Of a stretch of DNA of 64,000 bases, positions 43,987-52,570 are shown piece after piece. The notes beneath the pieces were generated by a model. It ran no database searches. It had not been told where the DNA came from and saw only the letters and a list, made by a program, of their open reading frames with translations. The translations under genes were made by a program, and so were the position numbers. This stretch comes from Acidimicrobiales bacterium mtb01 (GTDB taxonomy: Bacteria; Actinomycetota; Acidimicrobiia; Acidimicrobiales; Ilumatobacteraceae), in contig NBNI01000007.1 in the NCBI GenBank assembly GCA_004379135.1, positions 124,001 through 188,000 of the forward strand, in the 5' to 3' direction. Each line of letters starts with the position of its first letter. Position 1 is the stretch's first letter.

Positions 43987-44396
43987 TGGCCGCCATCCGT
44001 GTTCTCGTCGCCAAGGTGGGCCTCGACGGCCACGATCGTGGCGTCAAGGTGGTCGCCCGATTGCTGCGCGACGCCGGGCTCGAAGTGATCTACACCGGTT
44101 TGTTCCAGACTCCTGAGACCGTGGCCGCGGCCGCGGTCGACGAAGACGTCGACGTGATCGGACTCTCCATGCTGTCGGGCGCTCACATGACGTTGGCTCC
44201 GCTGGTCGTGCAGGCCGTGCGCGCGCGCAACTCCGACATTCCGGTGGTCGTGGGCGGCATCATCCCCAACCAGGACGTGACCGAACTTCTCGAAGCCGGA
44301 GTCGCCGCGTGCCTCGGACCGGGTGCTCCGGCCGAAGAAGTGGTTCAGACCGTGATCACTGCAGCCCGTGGAGAGCACCGCCGTCAAGCGGTATAG
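43986..44396 (+). CDS. icmB: cobalamin-binding small subunit of acyl-CoA mutase
   Basis: A 136-aa Rossmann-like B12 domain with the DxHxxG motif (GLDGHDRG; H16 would ligate cobalt), then LSMLSGAHMTL and VVGGIIPNQD, which contact the nucleotide tail. The ATG is formed on the TGATG junction with the large subunit, so the two are made together and form the heteromeric mutase. The last 41 bp overlap the convergent SDR gene. Confidence 0.93.
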   Translation: MAAIRVLVAKVGLDGHDRGVKVVARLLRDAGLEVIYTGLFQTPETVAAAAVDEDVDVIGLSMLSGAHMTLAPLVVQAVRARNSDIPVVVGGIIPNQDVTELLEAGVAACLGPGAPAEEVVQTVITAARGEHRRQAV

Positions 44397-45105
44397 CCAC
44401 GCCGGTCACGAACTTGGCGTGCTCGGAGCACACGAACGCGGCCACGTGGCCGAAATCGTCGGGATCACCCAGTCGGCCGGCCGGCACCGTCTTTGCGACG
44501 GCATCGAGGTCGCCGTAGATCGACGACAGTCGATCGGTCGCGTGCAGACCGGGCTGTAGCGAGTTGACGGTGATGCCGTCGCCGGCCACCTCGCGCGCGA
44601 GTGTCTTCAGGAATCCGGTGAGACCGGCGCGAGCGGTGTTCGACAGGATCAACCGATCGATGGGTTCGCGCACCGACGACGACGTGATGGCGAGAACGCG
44701 ACCCCACTTCTGCTTCTGCATGGCCGGAACGACGGCCTTGCACATCGCGACGGTGGACACGAGGTTGAGCCGCAAGGCGGCGTCGTAGGACTCGACGGGA
44801 GTGGAGGCGAAGTTGCCCGGGGGAGGGCCGCCGGCGTTGGCGACGAGGATGTCGATACCACCGACGAGTTCGTTGGCTTTGGCGACCACCGCGTCGACCT
44901 GCGCGAGGTCGGACACATCGGCCACGACCGCGTGAACGACGCTTCCCGCGGGAAAGGTGGTCAGTGCCCGGTCGAGTTTCTCCCGTGAACGCGCGGCGAT
45001 GACGACCTGCACCCCATCGGCGGCCAGGGCGCAAGCGGTCGACAGACCGAGCCCGCTCGACGCACCGGTGACGAGGGCGCGACGCCCCGAGATTCCGAGA
45101 TCCAT
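44356..45105 (-). CDS. SDR-family oxidoreductase with atypical active site
   Basis: A 249-aa Rossmann protein with GASSGLG (14-20) and NAGGPPPG, ending HVAAFVCSEHAKFVTGVAIPLDGG as in FabG-like SDRs. The usual YxxxK is missing: the aligned segment is LSNTARAGLTGFLKTLA, with Ser/Arg at those places. This belongs to a known divergent SDR group of unclear reaction. It starts 7 nt after the Dabb-domain gene, so the two share an operon. Confidence 0.85.
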   Translation of the reverse strand: MDLGISGRRALVTGASSGLGLSTACALAADGVQVVIAARSREKLDRALTTFPAGSVVHAVVADVSDLAQVDAVVAKANELVGGIDILVANAGGPPPGNFASTPVESYDAALRLNLVSTVAMCKAVVPAMQKQKWGRVLAITSSSVREPIDRLILSNTARAGLTGFLKTLAREVAGDGITVNSLQPGLHATDRLSSIYGDLDAVAKTVPAGRLGDPDDFGHVAAFVCSEHAKFVTGVAIPLDGGALHGLQ

Positions 45106-45112
45106 CGCGTGA

Positions 45113-45409
45113 TCAGTCGATCTCGTACTGGATGGCCGCCCGCTCGGAGATGTAGTCGGCGGTGTGGGCGGCGATGAACGCCTTGTGGTCCGGATGATCG
45201 CGGTACACGAGATAGTCGTCGAGGCTGCTGAAGTCGGCGACCACCCCGAAGTCGAACGTTCCCGGGTTCACGCCCAGATTGGAGCCGAATCGGTAGTTCT
45301 TGATCTGCGGGATCTTGGCGGGAAGTTCGGAGAGACCGCGCTTGGTGGCCTCGACGTGATCGGCGCCGACACCTTCCTTCCAGCGGAACAGAACGATGTG
45401 GCGAATCAT
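45113..45409 (-). CDS. Dabb (stress-responsive A/B barrel) domain protein
   Basis: A 98-aa dimeric alpha/beta barrel protein. MIRHIVLFRWKEG opens the domain and YRDHPDHKAFI is the conserved later block. The family includes stress-responsive proteins and small polyketide cyclases; no catalytic role can be assigned. The ATG at 45409 is 6 nt after TACGCT, suggesting a leaderless message; earlier in-frame codons lack homology. Followed by the SDR gene. Confidence 0.86.
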   Translation of the reverse strand: MIRHIVLFRWKEGVGADHVEATKRGLSELPAKIPQIKNYRFGSNLGVNPGTFDFGVVADFSSLDDYLVYRDHPDHKAFIAAHTADYISERAAIQYEID

Positions 45410-45452
45410 GGCGTCAGCGTAGACGACACTCGTTGGACGCCGCCGGGCCGGC

Positions 45453-46391
45453 TCAGTAGTCGTCGAGGATTGCTCGAAGGCGCGCGTCGGCACCGGGTCG
45501 GGCACCGATGTGTTCGATCACCCAGGCCGACACCTGGGTTGCGTGGCGGGCGGCCTCGATGGCCGAACCATGCTTCAGGTGATGTGCGAGGAATGCGCCG
45601 GCGAACGAATCGCCGGCACCCGTCGCGTCGACGAGACGGTTGGTCGCGGGCGGTACGCGAACGGCATCGCGACCGTCGTAGACGAGTGCACCGTCGGCGT
45701 CGAGTTTCAACACCACCAGCGCACCCGGGAAGAGCTTGGCGATTCCTTCGGCGATCTCGTTCGGGTCGTCGGCACCGGTGAGCACCTGTCCCTCCTCCTT
45801 GTTGGGGAGGACGATGTCGATGTCGAGGTCGTTGCACGTGTCGAGGAAGTTCGCGACACCCATCTCCTGGATCATCTGGAACGAACCGGGGTCGAACGAG
45901 ATGGTGGCGCCATTTTCACGGGCCCACCGCGCCGCCTTGCGGGCCGCCGAGCGCGGAGGGTCGGTGAAGAACGACCAGGCGGTGAGATGGAGATGTCGGC
46001 ACGAACCGATCACGTCGAGCGGCAATTCGGACGGCATGAGGTAGAAGTCGGCGCCGTGGCCGGAGACCATCGAGCGTTGGCCGGTGTGATCGACGAACAC
46101 GGCGACCGAGCCGGTGGAATGCGCCTCGGTTTCGACGAAGTGGGCCTCGACCTTCTCGCGTCGCAGATCTTCGACCGCCAATTGACCGAAACGATCGCGT
46201 CCGATCTTGCCCACGAACGACGTGGGGAGGTGATTGCGACTGGCCCACACCGCGACGTTGGCGGCGCTGCCCCCGGGCGTGAGCATGACTTCGCCGAACG
46301 TGTCGCCGCCCCGGAGCAATTCGTTGTTGGTGCGGATCAACACGTCCCACGCGAAGTCGCCGAGGACGCACAAGTCGGTCACCCGAATCAC
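45453..46391 (-). CDS. PfkB-family carbohydrate kinase
   Basis: A 312-aa ribokinase-fold kinase. PGGSAANVAVWASR near the start and LVDATGAGDSFAGAFLAH near the end are the two PfkB signatures, with D in DATGAGDS as catalytic base. The sugar or nucleoside is unknown. The start could be GTG 46391 or GTG 46382; a TACCGT box lies 7 nt before the latter. It is divergent from the EamA transporter. Confidence 0.88.
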   Translation of the reverse strand: MIRVTDLCVLGDFAWDVLIRTNNELLRGGDTFGEVMLTPGGSAANVAVWASRNHLPTSFVGKIGRDRFGQLAVEDLRREKVEAHFVETEAHSTGSVAVFVDHTGQRSMVSGHGADFYLMPSELPLDVIGSCRHLHLTAWSFFTDPPRSAARKAARWARENGATISFDPGSFQMIQEMGVANFLDTCNDLDIDIVLPNKEEGQVLTGADDPNEIAEGIAKLFPGALVVLKLDADGALVYDGRDAVRVPPATNRLVDATGAGDSFAGAFLAHHLKHGSAIEAARHATQVSAWVIEHIGARPGADARLRAILDDY

Positions 46392-46406
46392 GGTATCGGC
46401 GGTTGA

Positions 46407-47297
46407 ATGGGACCGATGTCGTCGGGTCGTGGTTCATTGGTCGTCCCGGCCGTGGCCTCGGTGTGGATCATCTGGGGCTCGACCTACCTCGGTATCGAGA
46501 TCGGCCTCGAGACCATGCCGCCCTTCTTCATGCAGGGTTCGCGCTTCGTGCTGGCCTCGATCCTCGTGTTGGCGTGGTTGAAGTGGCGCGGGACGCCCTG
46601 GCCGACTTGGCGCCAGACGCGCAACGCGTCCGTGATCGGCGTCATGCTGCTCGTCGGTGGTCTCGGACTCGTGACCTTGGCCGAGGATCGCGGTGTCGAC
46701 ACCGGCCTGGTCGCCACGATCATCGCGATCCAGCCGATGCTGATGTCGCTTTGGGGTGGCCTCTGGCGGCAGTGGCCCCGTCGCTGGGAATGGGTCGGCA
46801 TGGTCATCGGCTTGGGAGGTGTGGTGATCCTCGTCGCCGACAACGGCCTGAGCGGATCGTGGGGTGGAGTCGCGCTCGTGTTCATCGCGTCGTTCAATTG
46901 GAGCCTCGGTTCGGCCATCAGTCGGCGAATCGACATGCCGAGCGGCGTGATGACGACGGGAATCGAGATGGCGGCGGCCGCCGTCGGGTACATGCTCATT
47001 TCGCTACTTCGTCGAGAGGACATCGGCGTTCCGAGTCTGCGCAGTTCGCTCGCCGTGCTGTACCTCCTGACTTTCGGTTCGATCGTCGCGTTCACCGCGT
47101 TCACCTATCTGATCGCGACAGTCCGTCCGCCTTTGGCGATGAGTTACGCGTACGTGAATCCGCTGATCGCGGTCGTGCTCGGGGTGCTTTTCGCCGACGA
47201 ATCGGTGTCGGCCAACATGGCCGTCGCACTGCCGGTGATCCTGATCGGGGTCGCGATCGTCACCAACGCATCGCGGTCGGTACAGTCGGATTCATGA
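46407..47297 (+). CDS. EamA-family (DMT) membrane transporter
   Basis: A 296-aa integral membrane protein with two EamA repeats and about ten spans. The opening IIWGSTYLGIEIGLETMPP and PVILIGVAIVTN end are typical of YedA-like metabolite exporters. Substrate unknown. ATG at 46407 or three codons later. The 3' end overlaps the start of the thioredoxin-like lipoprotein gene by ATGA, so the two are translationally coupled. Confidence 0.88.
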   Translation: MGPMSSGRGSLVVPAVASVWIIWGSTYLGIEIGLETMPPFFMQGSRFVLASILVLAWLKWRGTPWPTWRQTRNASVIGVMLLVGGLGLVTLAEDRGVDTGLVATIIAIQPMLMSLWGGLWRQWPRRWEWVGMVIGLGGVVILVADNGLSGSWGGVALVFIASFNWSLGSAISRRIDMPSGVMTTGIEMAAAAVGYMLISLLRREDIGVPSLRSSLAVLYLLTFGSIVAFTAFTYLIATVRPPLAMSYAYVNPLIAVVLGVLFADESVSANMAVALPVILIGVAIVTNASRSVQSDS

Positions 47298-47809
47298 AAC
47301 GCCTCGCCGTTCTCGCGTGCATCGCCGTGCTGGCGGTGTCCTGCGGAAGCGAGACCGCCGACGCGCCGGCCCCGGTGGCCGCCGAGTCCACCGCGCTTCC
47401 GGCGCCCACCGAGTCCACCGCGCTTCCGGCGCCCACCGTGCAGTCGGGTCTGGTGTCGCGCGACGATGTGGCGATCACCGCTCCGACGGTGCTGTGGTTC
47501 TGGGCGCCCGGTTGAGGCAGCTGCAACGCCGAAGCGCCCTCGGTCGAGGCCGCATTCCAACAGTACGGATCGCAGGTCCAGTTCGTCGGTGTCGCGTGGG
47601 CCGGCTCCACCCAGGCGATGCTCGACTTCATCGACCGTCACGATCTGTCGTTCGCCAACATCGAGGACAGCGACGGCCAGGTGTTCGGCGAATACGGAGT
47701 GCCGTACCAACCGGCGTGGGTGTTCCTCGCGGCCGACGGAACTCTCACCCGGGTCCAAGGTGCGCTCGACGGCAACCGCTTGGCTGAATACATCGCCGAG
47801 ATCATCTGA
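47294..47809 (+). CDS. thioredoxin-fold lipoprotein with in-frame TGA, candidate selenoprotein
   Basis: Read through TGA 47513-47515, this is one 171-aa protein. It has a lipoprotein signal (LAVSC17), a Pro/Ala/Thr linker with a 9-residue tandem repeat, then a TlpA/SoxW-like thioredoxin domain: VLWFWAPG-U74-GSCNAEAPS, where relatives have WCxxC. The TGA replaces only the first redox cysteine and the second, C77, is intact. The cis-Pro loop is VPYQPAWVF. No other stop interrupts the frame, and a hairpin fitting the bacterial SECIS model follows. A Sec-dependent extracytoplasmic thiol reductase is the best reading; a nonsense mutation or sequencing error is the alternative. Coupled to EamA by ATGA. 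Confidence 0.82.
47384..47437 (+). repeat. 27-bp perfect tandem duplication in the lipoprotein linker
   Basis: Two identical 27-bp units (47384-47410 and 47411-47437) encode ESTALPAPT twice, lengthening the flexible linker between lipid anchor and thioredoxin domain. The exact identity implies a recent slippage event. Confidence 0.92.
47534..47553 (+). promoter_or_regulatory. candidate bacterial SECIS hairpin
   Basis: RNA hairpin inside the coding region: GCG/CGC (47534-47536 with 47551-47553), one C-C mismatch, then CCUC/GAGG (47538-47541 with 47546-47549) and apical loop GGUC. The loop begins 26 nt after the TGA. The bacterial SECIS model expects an apical loop with G in its first two positions 16-37 nt past the UGA, so it fits. 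Confidence 0.68.
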
Positions 47810-47823
47810 CTAACCTCCCTCAC

Positions 47824-48981
47824 ATGGGGGAGTCGCCGGTCCACGTTCCGACCCGAGGTTCGCTGCCGGCCCGCGTCGGGGTCGGTGTCCAATCGGTTCC
47901 CGAGCACGGCGCGTCGGTGATGGACGCCTCGGTGTACCGAGACCCGGTTCGCTTCGAACTCGAGCGCACCAAAGTGCTGACTTCGCACTGGCTGTTGGCG
48001 GGCCGATCCGAGCAGGTACGCGAACCCGGTGATTGGCTGACCTACGAAGGTCACGGCGAATCGATCGTCATCACTCGTCAGCCCGCCGGAGCGCTCGCCG
48101 CGTTCCACAACGTGTGCCAGCACCGCGGACCCGCGTTCGTGACAGCGATGAGTGGCTGCGCGGCGCGTCGTTTCACGTGTCCGTATCACGGCTGGGTGTA
48201 CGACACGACCGGCCGAGTGGTCGGTGTTCCCGAGCGCGAGGATTTCGATCCGGCGCACCTCGACGGTCTGCGCGCTCCGGCCGTGGCCGCCGACGAATGG
48301 GGTGGCTGGGTCTGGATCAACTTGGCCGGACCCGACGCGGCAACGCCACTTCTCGAAGCGATCGGCGCCGACATCGTGAGCGATCTCGGCGCGTTCCGCA
48401 TGGATGACATGGTTCTGCACGAGGTGCTCGAGTTCGACGTGCCGGTCAACTACAAGGCCGTCGTCGACGGGTTCAACGAGATCTACCACGTGACCGAGTT
48501 GCACCACGTTCCGCCGGAGTTCACCAAAGCCGCGCGCTGTGCCTCGTTCCACATCGTCGGTGACAACTACATGTGCTTCGTTCCCAAACCCGAGCACCTG
48601 TCCGAACTCGAGTCGGCCGACTACGACCACCACCGCTACGCGATCTGCCACTACGTGGTGTTCCCGAACACCGTCTTCAATTGCAACCCCGAGCACATCC
48701 AGGTGTTCCAGCCGATTCCGATCGGTGTCGATCGCACCCGCTTCCTCTGTTGGGAGATCGTCTATCCGGGCGACCACAGCGATCCGCAGTACGAGAAGTA
48801 CTGGAAGAAGACCATGCTCCATTGGGCCGGCCTGAAGCACGTGGTGGGGGAGGACATCGGCATCTACGAGCAAATGGCCCGCACCAAGAACTCGAGCGGA
48901 TTCACGCGGCAGGTTCTGTCGGAGCGCGAATGCAAGATCGCGCACTACCACGAGAACATGGATCGCAAGATCCGGATCTGA
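47824..48981 (+). CDS. Rieske non-heme iron oxygenase, alpha subunit
   Basis: A 385-aa aromatic-ring-hydroxylating-type oxygenase. The Rieske 2Fe-2S motif is CxH at CQHRG and CxxH at CPYHGW (about 98-120). The mononuclear iron site is in DGFNEIYHVTELHHVPPE. The substrate is unknown: relatives act on aromatics, sterols or quaternary amines. The ATG is 7 nt after TAACCT (47811-47816), pointing to a leaderless transcript. No reductase or ferredoxin gene is adjacent. The stop codon lies in a 24-bp duplication. Confidence 0.88.
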   Translation: MGESPVHVPTRGSLPARVGVGVQSVPEHGASVMDASVYRDPVRFELERTKVLTSHWLLAGRSEQVREPGDWLTYEGHGESIVITRQPAGALAAFHNVCQHRGPAFVTAMSGCAARRFTCPYHGWVYDTTGRVVGVPEREDFDPAHLDGLRAPAVAADEWGGWVWINLAGPDAATPLLEAIGADIVSDLGAFRMDDMVLHEVLEFDVPVNYKAVVDGFNEIYHVTELHHVPPEFTKAARCASFHIVGDNYMCFVPKPEHLSELESADYDHHRYAICHYVVFPNTVFNCNPEHIQVFQPIPIGVDRTRFLCWEIVYPGDHSDPQYEKYWKKTMLHWAGLKHVVGEDIGIYEQMARTKNSSGFTRQVLSERECKIAHYHENMDRKIRI

Positions 48982-49005
48982 ACGGTTCGCAAGATCCGAA
49001 TCTGA
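48958..49005 (+). repeat. 24-bp tandem duplication across the Rieske gene stop codon
   Basis: Units 48958-48981 and 48982-49005 share 20 of 24 positions. The first encodes MDRKIRI then TGA; the second, in the same frame, would encode TVRKIRI then TGA. Confidence 0.8.
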
Positions 49006-49070
49006 CCTGCTCACACAGCTTTTCCGAGGTTCTTCTCAAGGCTTGATGCGGAGCGTTCGATACCCATCCC

Positions 49071-49922
49071 GTGAATCGGATGGCCACGATCGTCGTCGGA
49101 GCGGTGCTCGCTCTGGGCGTCTTCGCATCGCCGGCCTCGGCCAACGCGAACAAGCCTTCCATTGGTTACGTCGTGAAGGCGGGGGATTCGTTGAGCCGTA
49201 TCGCGTCGAAGGCTGGTGTGTCGCTCGATGCCCTGCTGGCGGCCAACGGTTTCAAGCGTTCGACCGTGATCCTGCCCGGTCAGACCATCGCGCTGCCGTC
49301 GGGCGCGTCGAAAGCGAGCGCAACGTCGACCGCCGCCGTGCAGTCGGTGGCCGGAATCGGCTCGTACGTCGTGAAGGCGGGGGATTCGTTGAGCCGCATC
49401 GCATCGAAGGCCGGTGTGTCGCTCGATGCCCTGCTGGCCGCGAACGGTTTTCAGCGCAGTTCCGTGATCGTTCCCGGCCAGACCATTGCCCTGCCGGCCG
49501 GCGCGGCGTCGTTGTCGGCACCCGTCGTCACGACACCCAAGCCCTCGCGCATCGATCGAGTGGTCGAATTCGCACGTGCTCAGGTGGGCAAGCCGTACCA
49601 ATTCGGTTCGGCTGGTCCGGACGCTTACGACTGTTCGGGTCTCGTGCGCGCCGCGTTCAAGCAGATCGGTGTCGATCTTCCCCATCAGAGCCTCCTCCAG
49701 TCGCAGCGCGGTGTCGCGGTCGATTGGATCGCCGACGACATTCGCGCCGGCGATCTGGTGTTCACGTTCTCGTCGCGCAACCCCACCCAGATCAGCCACG
49801 TGGGAATCGCGATCAGCGCGACCGAGTGGATCGAAGCCCCGTTCACGGGTGCGTCCGTGCGGGTCACGCGTCTGCCGAGCGACGCTCGCATCCAAGCAGT
49901 CCAGCGCATCGTCAACGACTGA
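49071..49922 (+). CDS. secreted NlpC/P60 peptidoglycan hydrolase with two LysM domains
   Basis: A 283-aa exported cell-wall endopeptidase. Signal peptide about 1-26 (ending SPASANAN), LysM domains at about 33-76 and 99-142 that share the 18-residue block VVKAGDSLSRIASKAGVS, then an NlpC/P60 catalytic domain with Cys in DAYDCSGLVRAAF and His in SHVGIAI. It likely cleaves stem peptides during growth or division. GTG at 49071; ATG three codons on is an alternative. Confidence 0.93.
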   Translation: MNRMATIVVGAVLALGVFASPASANANKPSIGYVVKAGDSLSRIASKAGVSLDALLAANGFKRSTVILPGQTIALPSGASKASATSTAAVQSVAGIGSYVVKAGDSLSRIASKAGVSLDALLAANGFQRSSVIVPGQTIALPAGAASLSAPVVTTPKPSRIDRVVEFARAQVGKPYQFGSAGPDAYDCSGLVRAAFKQIGVDLPHQSLLQSQRGVAVDWIADDIRAGDLVFTFSSRNPTQISHVGIAISATEWIEAPFTGASVRVTRLPSDARIQAVQRIVND

Positions 49923-49960
49923 GCGAACGGACGATCCGCCGGGTCTCCTAGGCTTCGGCG

Positions 49961-50731
49961 ATGAACTTCCAGAACCTGCGTCTCGACGTCGACGGCCGGA
50001 TCGCGCATCTCACGCTGGCCCGTTCGCGTCGACTCAACGCCTTGTCGAAGGACCTTCTGCGCGAGGTCGTCGCCGCCTGCGAGGAAGTGAATCGAAGCGA
50101 CGACGTTCGCGTCATGGTGGTGAGTGGCGAGGGAACTTCCTTCTCGGCTGGATTCGATCTGAGCGACTTCGCCTCCGGCGACACGAACCCTCGAGAGAGC
50201 GCCGACCTCGGCCGGCTGGCCACCGAGGCGCTGACCGATGTTCGGGCTCTCACGATCGCGGCCATCTCCGGCCACTGCGTGGGCGGCGGATTGGTCCTCG
50301 CCGGGGCGTGTGACCTGCGCGTGGCGGCCAGCGACGTTCGCTTCTCCATTCCCGAAGTCGACCTCGGTATCCCGTTGGCGTGGGGCGGCATTCCGCGACT
50401 GGTGCGCGAGATCGGCCCCGCTCTCACCAAGGAACTGGTCCTCACGTGTCGGCCGTTCGGTGCCGACGAGGCCAAGAGCATCGGGTTCCTCAACGAAGTG
50501 GTCGCTCCCGATCGCGTCATGAGTCGCGCCGGTGAGCTGGCCCGATCGCTGGCCGACAAGCCTCGATACGCCCTCACCGTCACCAAGCAGCAGGTGAACG
50601 CGGTGATGGAGGAGATCGCCGGAACCGGGCGCAACACGACCGATGCCGAGGTGCTCGTGTTCGCGATGCGCGACCCCGAGAGTCGCGAAGCGAGTCGTCG
50701 TTTTCTGGAGGCACGCTCCCGACCCCGTTGA
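49961..50731 (+). CDS. enoyl-CoA hydratase/isomerase family protein
   Basis: Crotonase-fold protein of 256 aa. The CoA-binding and oxyanion segments are SGEGTSFSAGFDLSDF and ISGHCVGGGLVLAGACDLRVA. Both catalytic glutamates of true hydratases are not clearly present, so it could be a hydratase, isomerase or another crotonase. The ATG lies 6 nt after TAGGCT (49949-49954), so the message is probably leaderless. Confidence 0.9.
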   Translation: MNFQNLRLDVDGRIAHLTLARSRRLNALSKDLLREVVAACEEVNRSDDVRVMVVSGEGTSFSAGFDLSDFASGDTNPRESADLGRLATEALTDVRALTIAAISGHCVGGGLVLAGACDLRVAASDVRFSIPEVDLGIPLAWGGIPRLVREIGPALTKELVLTCRPFGADEAKSIGFLNEVVAPDRVMSRAGELARSLADKPRYALTVTKQQVNAVMEEIAGTGRNTTDAEVLVFAMRDPESREASRRFLEARSRPR

Positions 50732-50808
50732 GCACGACGGGGGCATGTGGTCGGCACCTAAAGTGCCGATTGGGGAGACGTCCGCGGACGTCCGAAGGGG
50801 GGGCAGGC

Positions 50809-52569
50809 GTGTTCGATTACGTGGTCAAGGGTGGAACGATCGTCGATGGCACCGGGTCGGCCCCGCGTGCGGGCGACGTCGCGGTGCGCGGCGGAGTGAT
50901 CGTCGAAGTCGGAGGTTCGATCTCCGGATCGGCTCGCGAGGTCATCGACGCCGATGGCGCTCTCGTCACACCGGGTTGGGTCGACGTGCACACGCACTAC
51001 GACGGCCAGGTGAGTTGGGACGACGTGATGGATCCGTCGGCCGGCAATGGCGCGACCACCATCGTGATGGGCAACTGCGGCGTCGGATTCGCTCCGGTCC
51101 GTCCCGGTAGCGAGAAGGCGCTCATCGAGTTGATGGAAGGCGTCGAGGACATCCCGGGCACCGCGCTGTACGAAGGAATCGAATGGGGTCGGTGGGAGAC
51201 GTTCTCCGATTACATGGACTACATCGGTTCGCGCCGGTACTCGCTCGACATCGGCGCGCAACTCGCGCACGGTGCCCTCCGCTACTACGTGATGGGCGAG
51301 CGGGGAGCGCGCAACGAGGACGCGACCGCCGATGACCTCGTGGCCATGTCGCGGATCGTGACCGAGTCGTTGCGGGCCGGCGCATTGGGGTTCAGCACGT
51401 CGCGGACCATCGGTCACCGCGCGCTCGACGGTTCACCGGTCCCGGGAACCTTCGCTCCGGCCGAGGAGCTCTCCGCGCTCGCCGATGCGATGGCGGCGGC
51501 CGGACGCGGCGTCTTCGAGATGATCCCGGCCGGGACCGTCGGCAAGTTGGAAGGACTCGGCGGTGAGCGCACGACGCCGCACGACGAGCACGCGTTGATG
51601 GCCGAGTTCTCGCGGCGCAGCGGCCGGCCGGTCACGTTCACGCTCGTGCAGTCGCCCGACTATCCGCCCGACACCTGGCGCGAACTCCTCGACGCAACCG
51701 TGGCGGCCAATCGTGACGGCGCCCGGCTCAATCCGCAGGTGTCGTCACGACCGATCGGTCTCGTGTCGGGTCTGTCGGGTTATCACGCGTTCCTGCGCCG
51801 ACCCACGTACATGAAGTTGGCGTCGCTGCCGCTCGATCAACGCGTTCGCGAGATGGCCAAGCCGGAGATCAAGGCGGCGATCCTGTCGGAATCCGACGTT
51901 CCGGTCGAGCGACCGGGATCGATGGCCACCACGTATCGCCTCTTCCAGATGGCGGCGCCGTTCCTGTATCCGCTCGGCAATCCGGTGGATTACGAGCCGA
52001 CCCCCGACCGGATGCTCGGCGCGTTGGCCGCGGCCAAGGGCGAGGACGTGCTGAGCGTGTTGTACGACCACCTCATCAGCGACGGTGGGCATTCGATGTG
52101 CGCGCTCATGGGCGGCGCCGACGTTCACCAGCGGATGGAAGTACTGCGCGAGATGCTTGTGCATTCCGAGACGGTCACCGGGTTGTCGGATGCGGGCGCG
52201 CACGTCACGCTCATCTGCGATGCGACGATGCCCACCACCCAACTCACGTTCTGGGCCCGTGACCGGCACCAGGGCGAGCGGATTCCGATCGAGTTCCTGG
52301 TGCAGAAGCAGACCGCGCGCAACGCCGATCTCTACGGCTTGTCCGATCGCGGTCGACTTGTTCCGGGTCTGCGGGCCGACCTGAACGTGATCGACTTCGA
52401 GAATCTCACCGTGGCCCCGCCCCGCGGATTCGACGATCTGCCGGCTGGGGGAACGCGACTCATCCAGCCCGTGCGCGGCTACCTCGCCACGATGGTGAAC
52501 GGCCGCGTCACTCGCCGCAACGACGCCGACACCGGTGAGCGTCCCGGAACTCTCGTGCGGAGTCGCTGA
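50809..52569 (+). CDS. D-aminoacylase-type amidohydrolase
   Basis: A 586-aa metal-dependent hydrolase of the N-acyl-D-amino-acid deacylase group. [15 protein letters not shown] opens a beta-sandwich, the metal motif is [15 protein letters not shown], and the cap region has [10 protein letters not shown], then [14 protein letters not shown] with a catalytic Asp. GTG at 50809 is preceded by a GGGGGG-type site. Its substrate is unknown. A close paralogue lies at 54299-55981, so the pair likely derives from duplication. Confidence 0.87.
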   Translation: MFDYVVKGGTIVDGTGSAPRAGDVAVRGGVIVEVGGSISGSAREVIDADGALVTPGWVDVHTHYDGQVSWDDVMDPSAGNGATTIVMGNCGVGFAPVRPGSEKALIELMEGVEDIPGTALYEGIEWGRWETFSDYMDYIGSRRYSLDIGAQLAHGALRYYVMGERGARNEDATADDLVAMSRIVTESLRAGALGFSTSRTIGHRALDGSPVPGTFAPAEELSALADAMAAAGRGVFEMIPAGTVGKLEGLGGERTTPHDEHALMAEFSRRSGRPVTFTLVQSPDYPPDTWRELLDATVAANRDGARLNPQVSSRPIGLVSGLSGYHAFLRRPTYMKLASLPLDQRVREMAKPEIKAAILSESDVPVERPGSMATTYRLFQMAAPFLYPLGNPVDYEPTPDRMLGALAAAKGEDVLSVLYDHLISDGGHSMCALMGGADVHQRMEVLREMLVHSETVTGLSDAGAHVTLICDATMPTTQLTFWARDRHQGERIPIEFLVQKQTARNADLYGLSDRGRLVPGLRADLNVIDFENLTVAPPRGFDDLPAGGTRLIQPVRGYLATMVNGRVTRRNDADTGERPGTLVRSR

Positions 52570-52570
52570 C

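Noticed and set aside
47294-47515. Calling the gene a 73-aa lipoprotein ending at TGA 47515, or two separate genes
   Set aside because: The downstream frame lacks its own start until an internal Met and completes the thioredoxin fold; the TGA matches the redox Cys position. A single recoded gene explains the data best.
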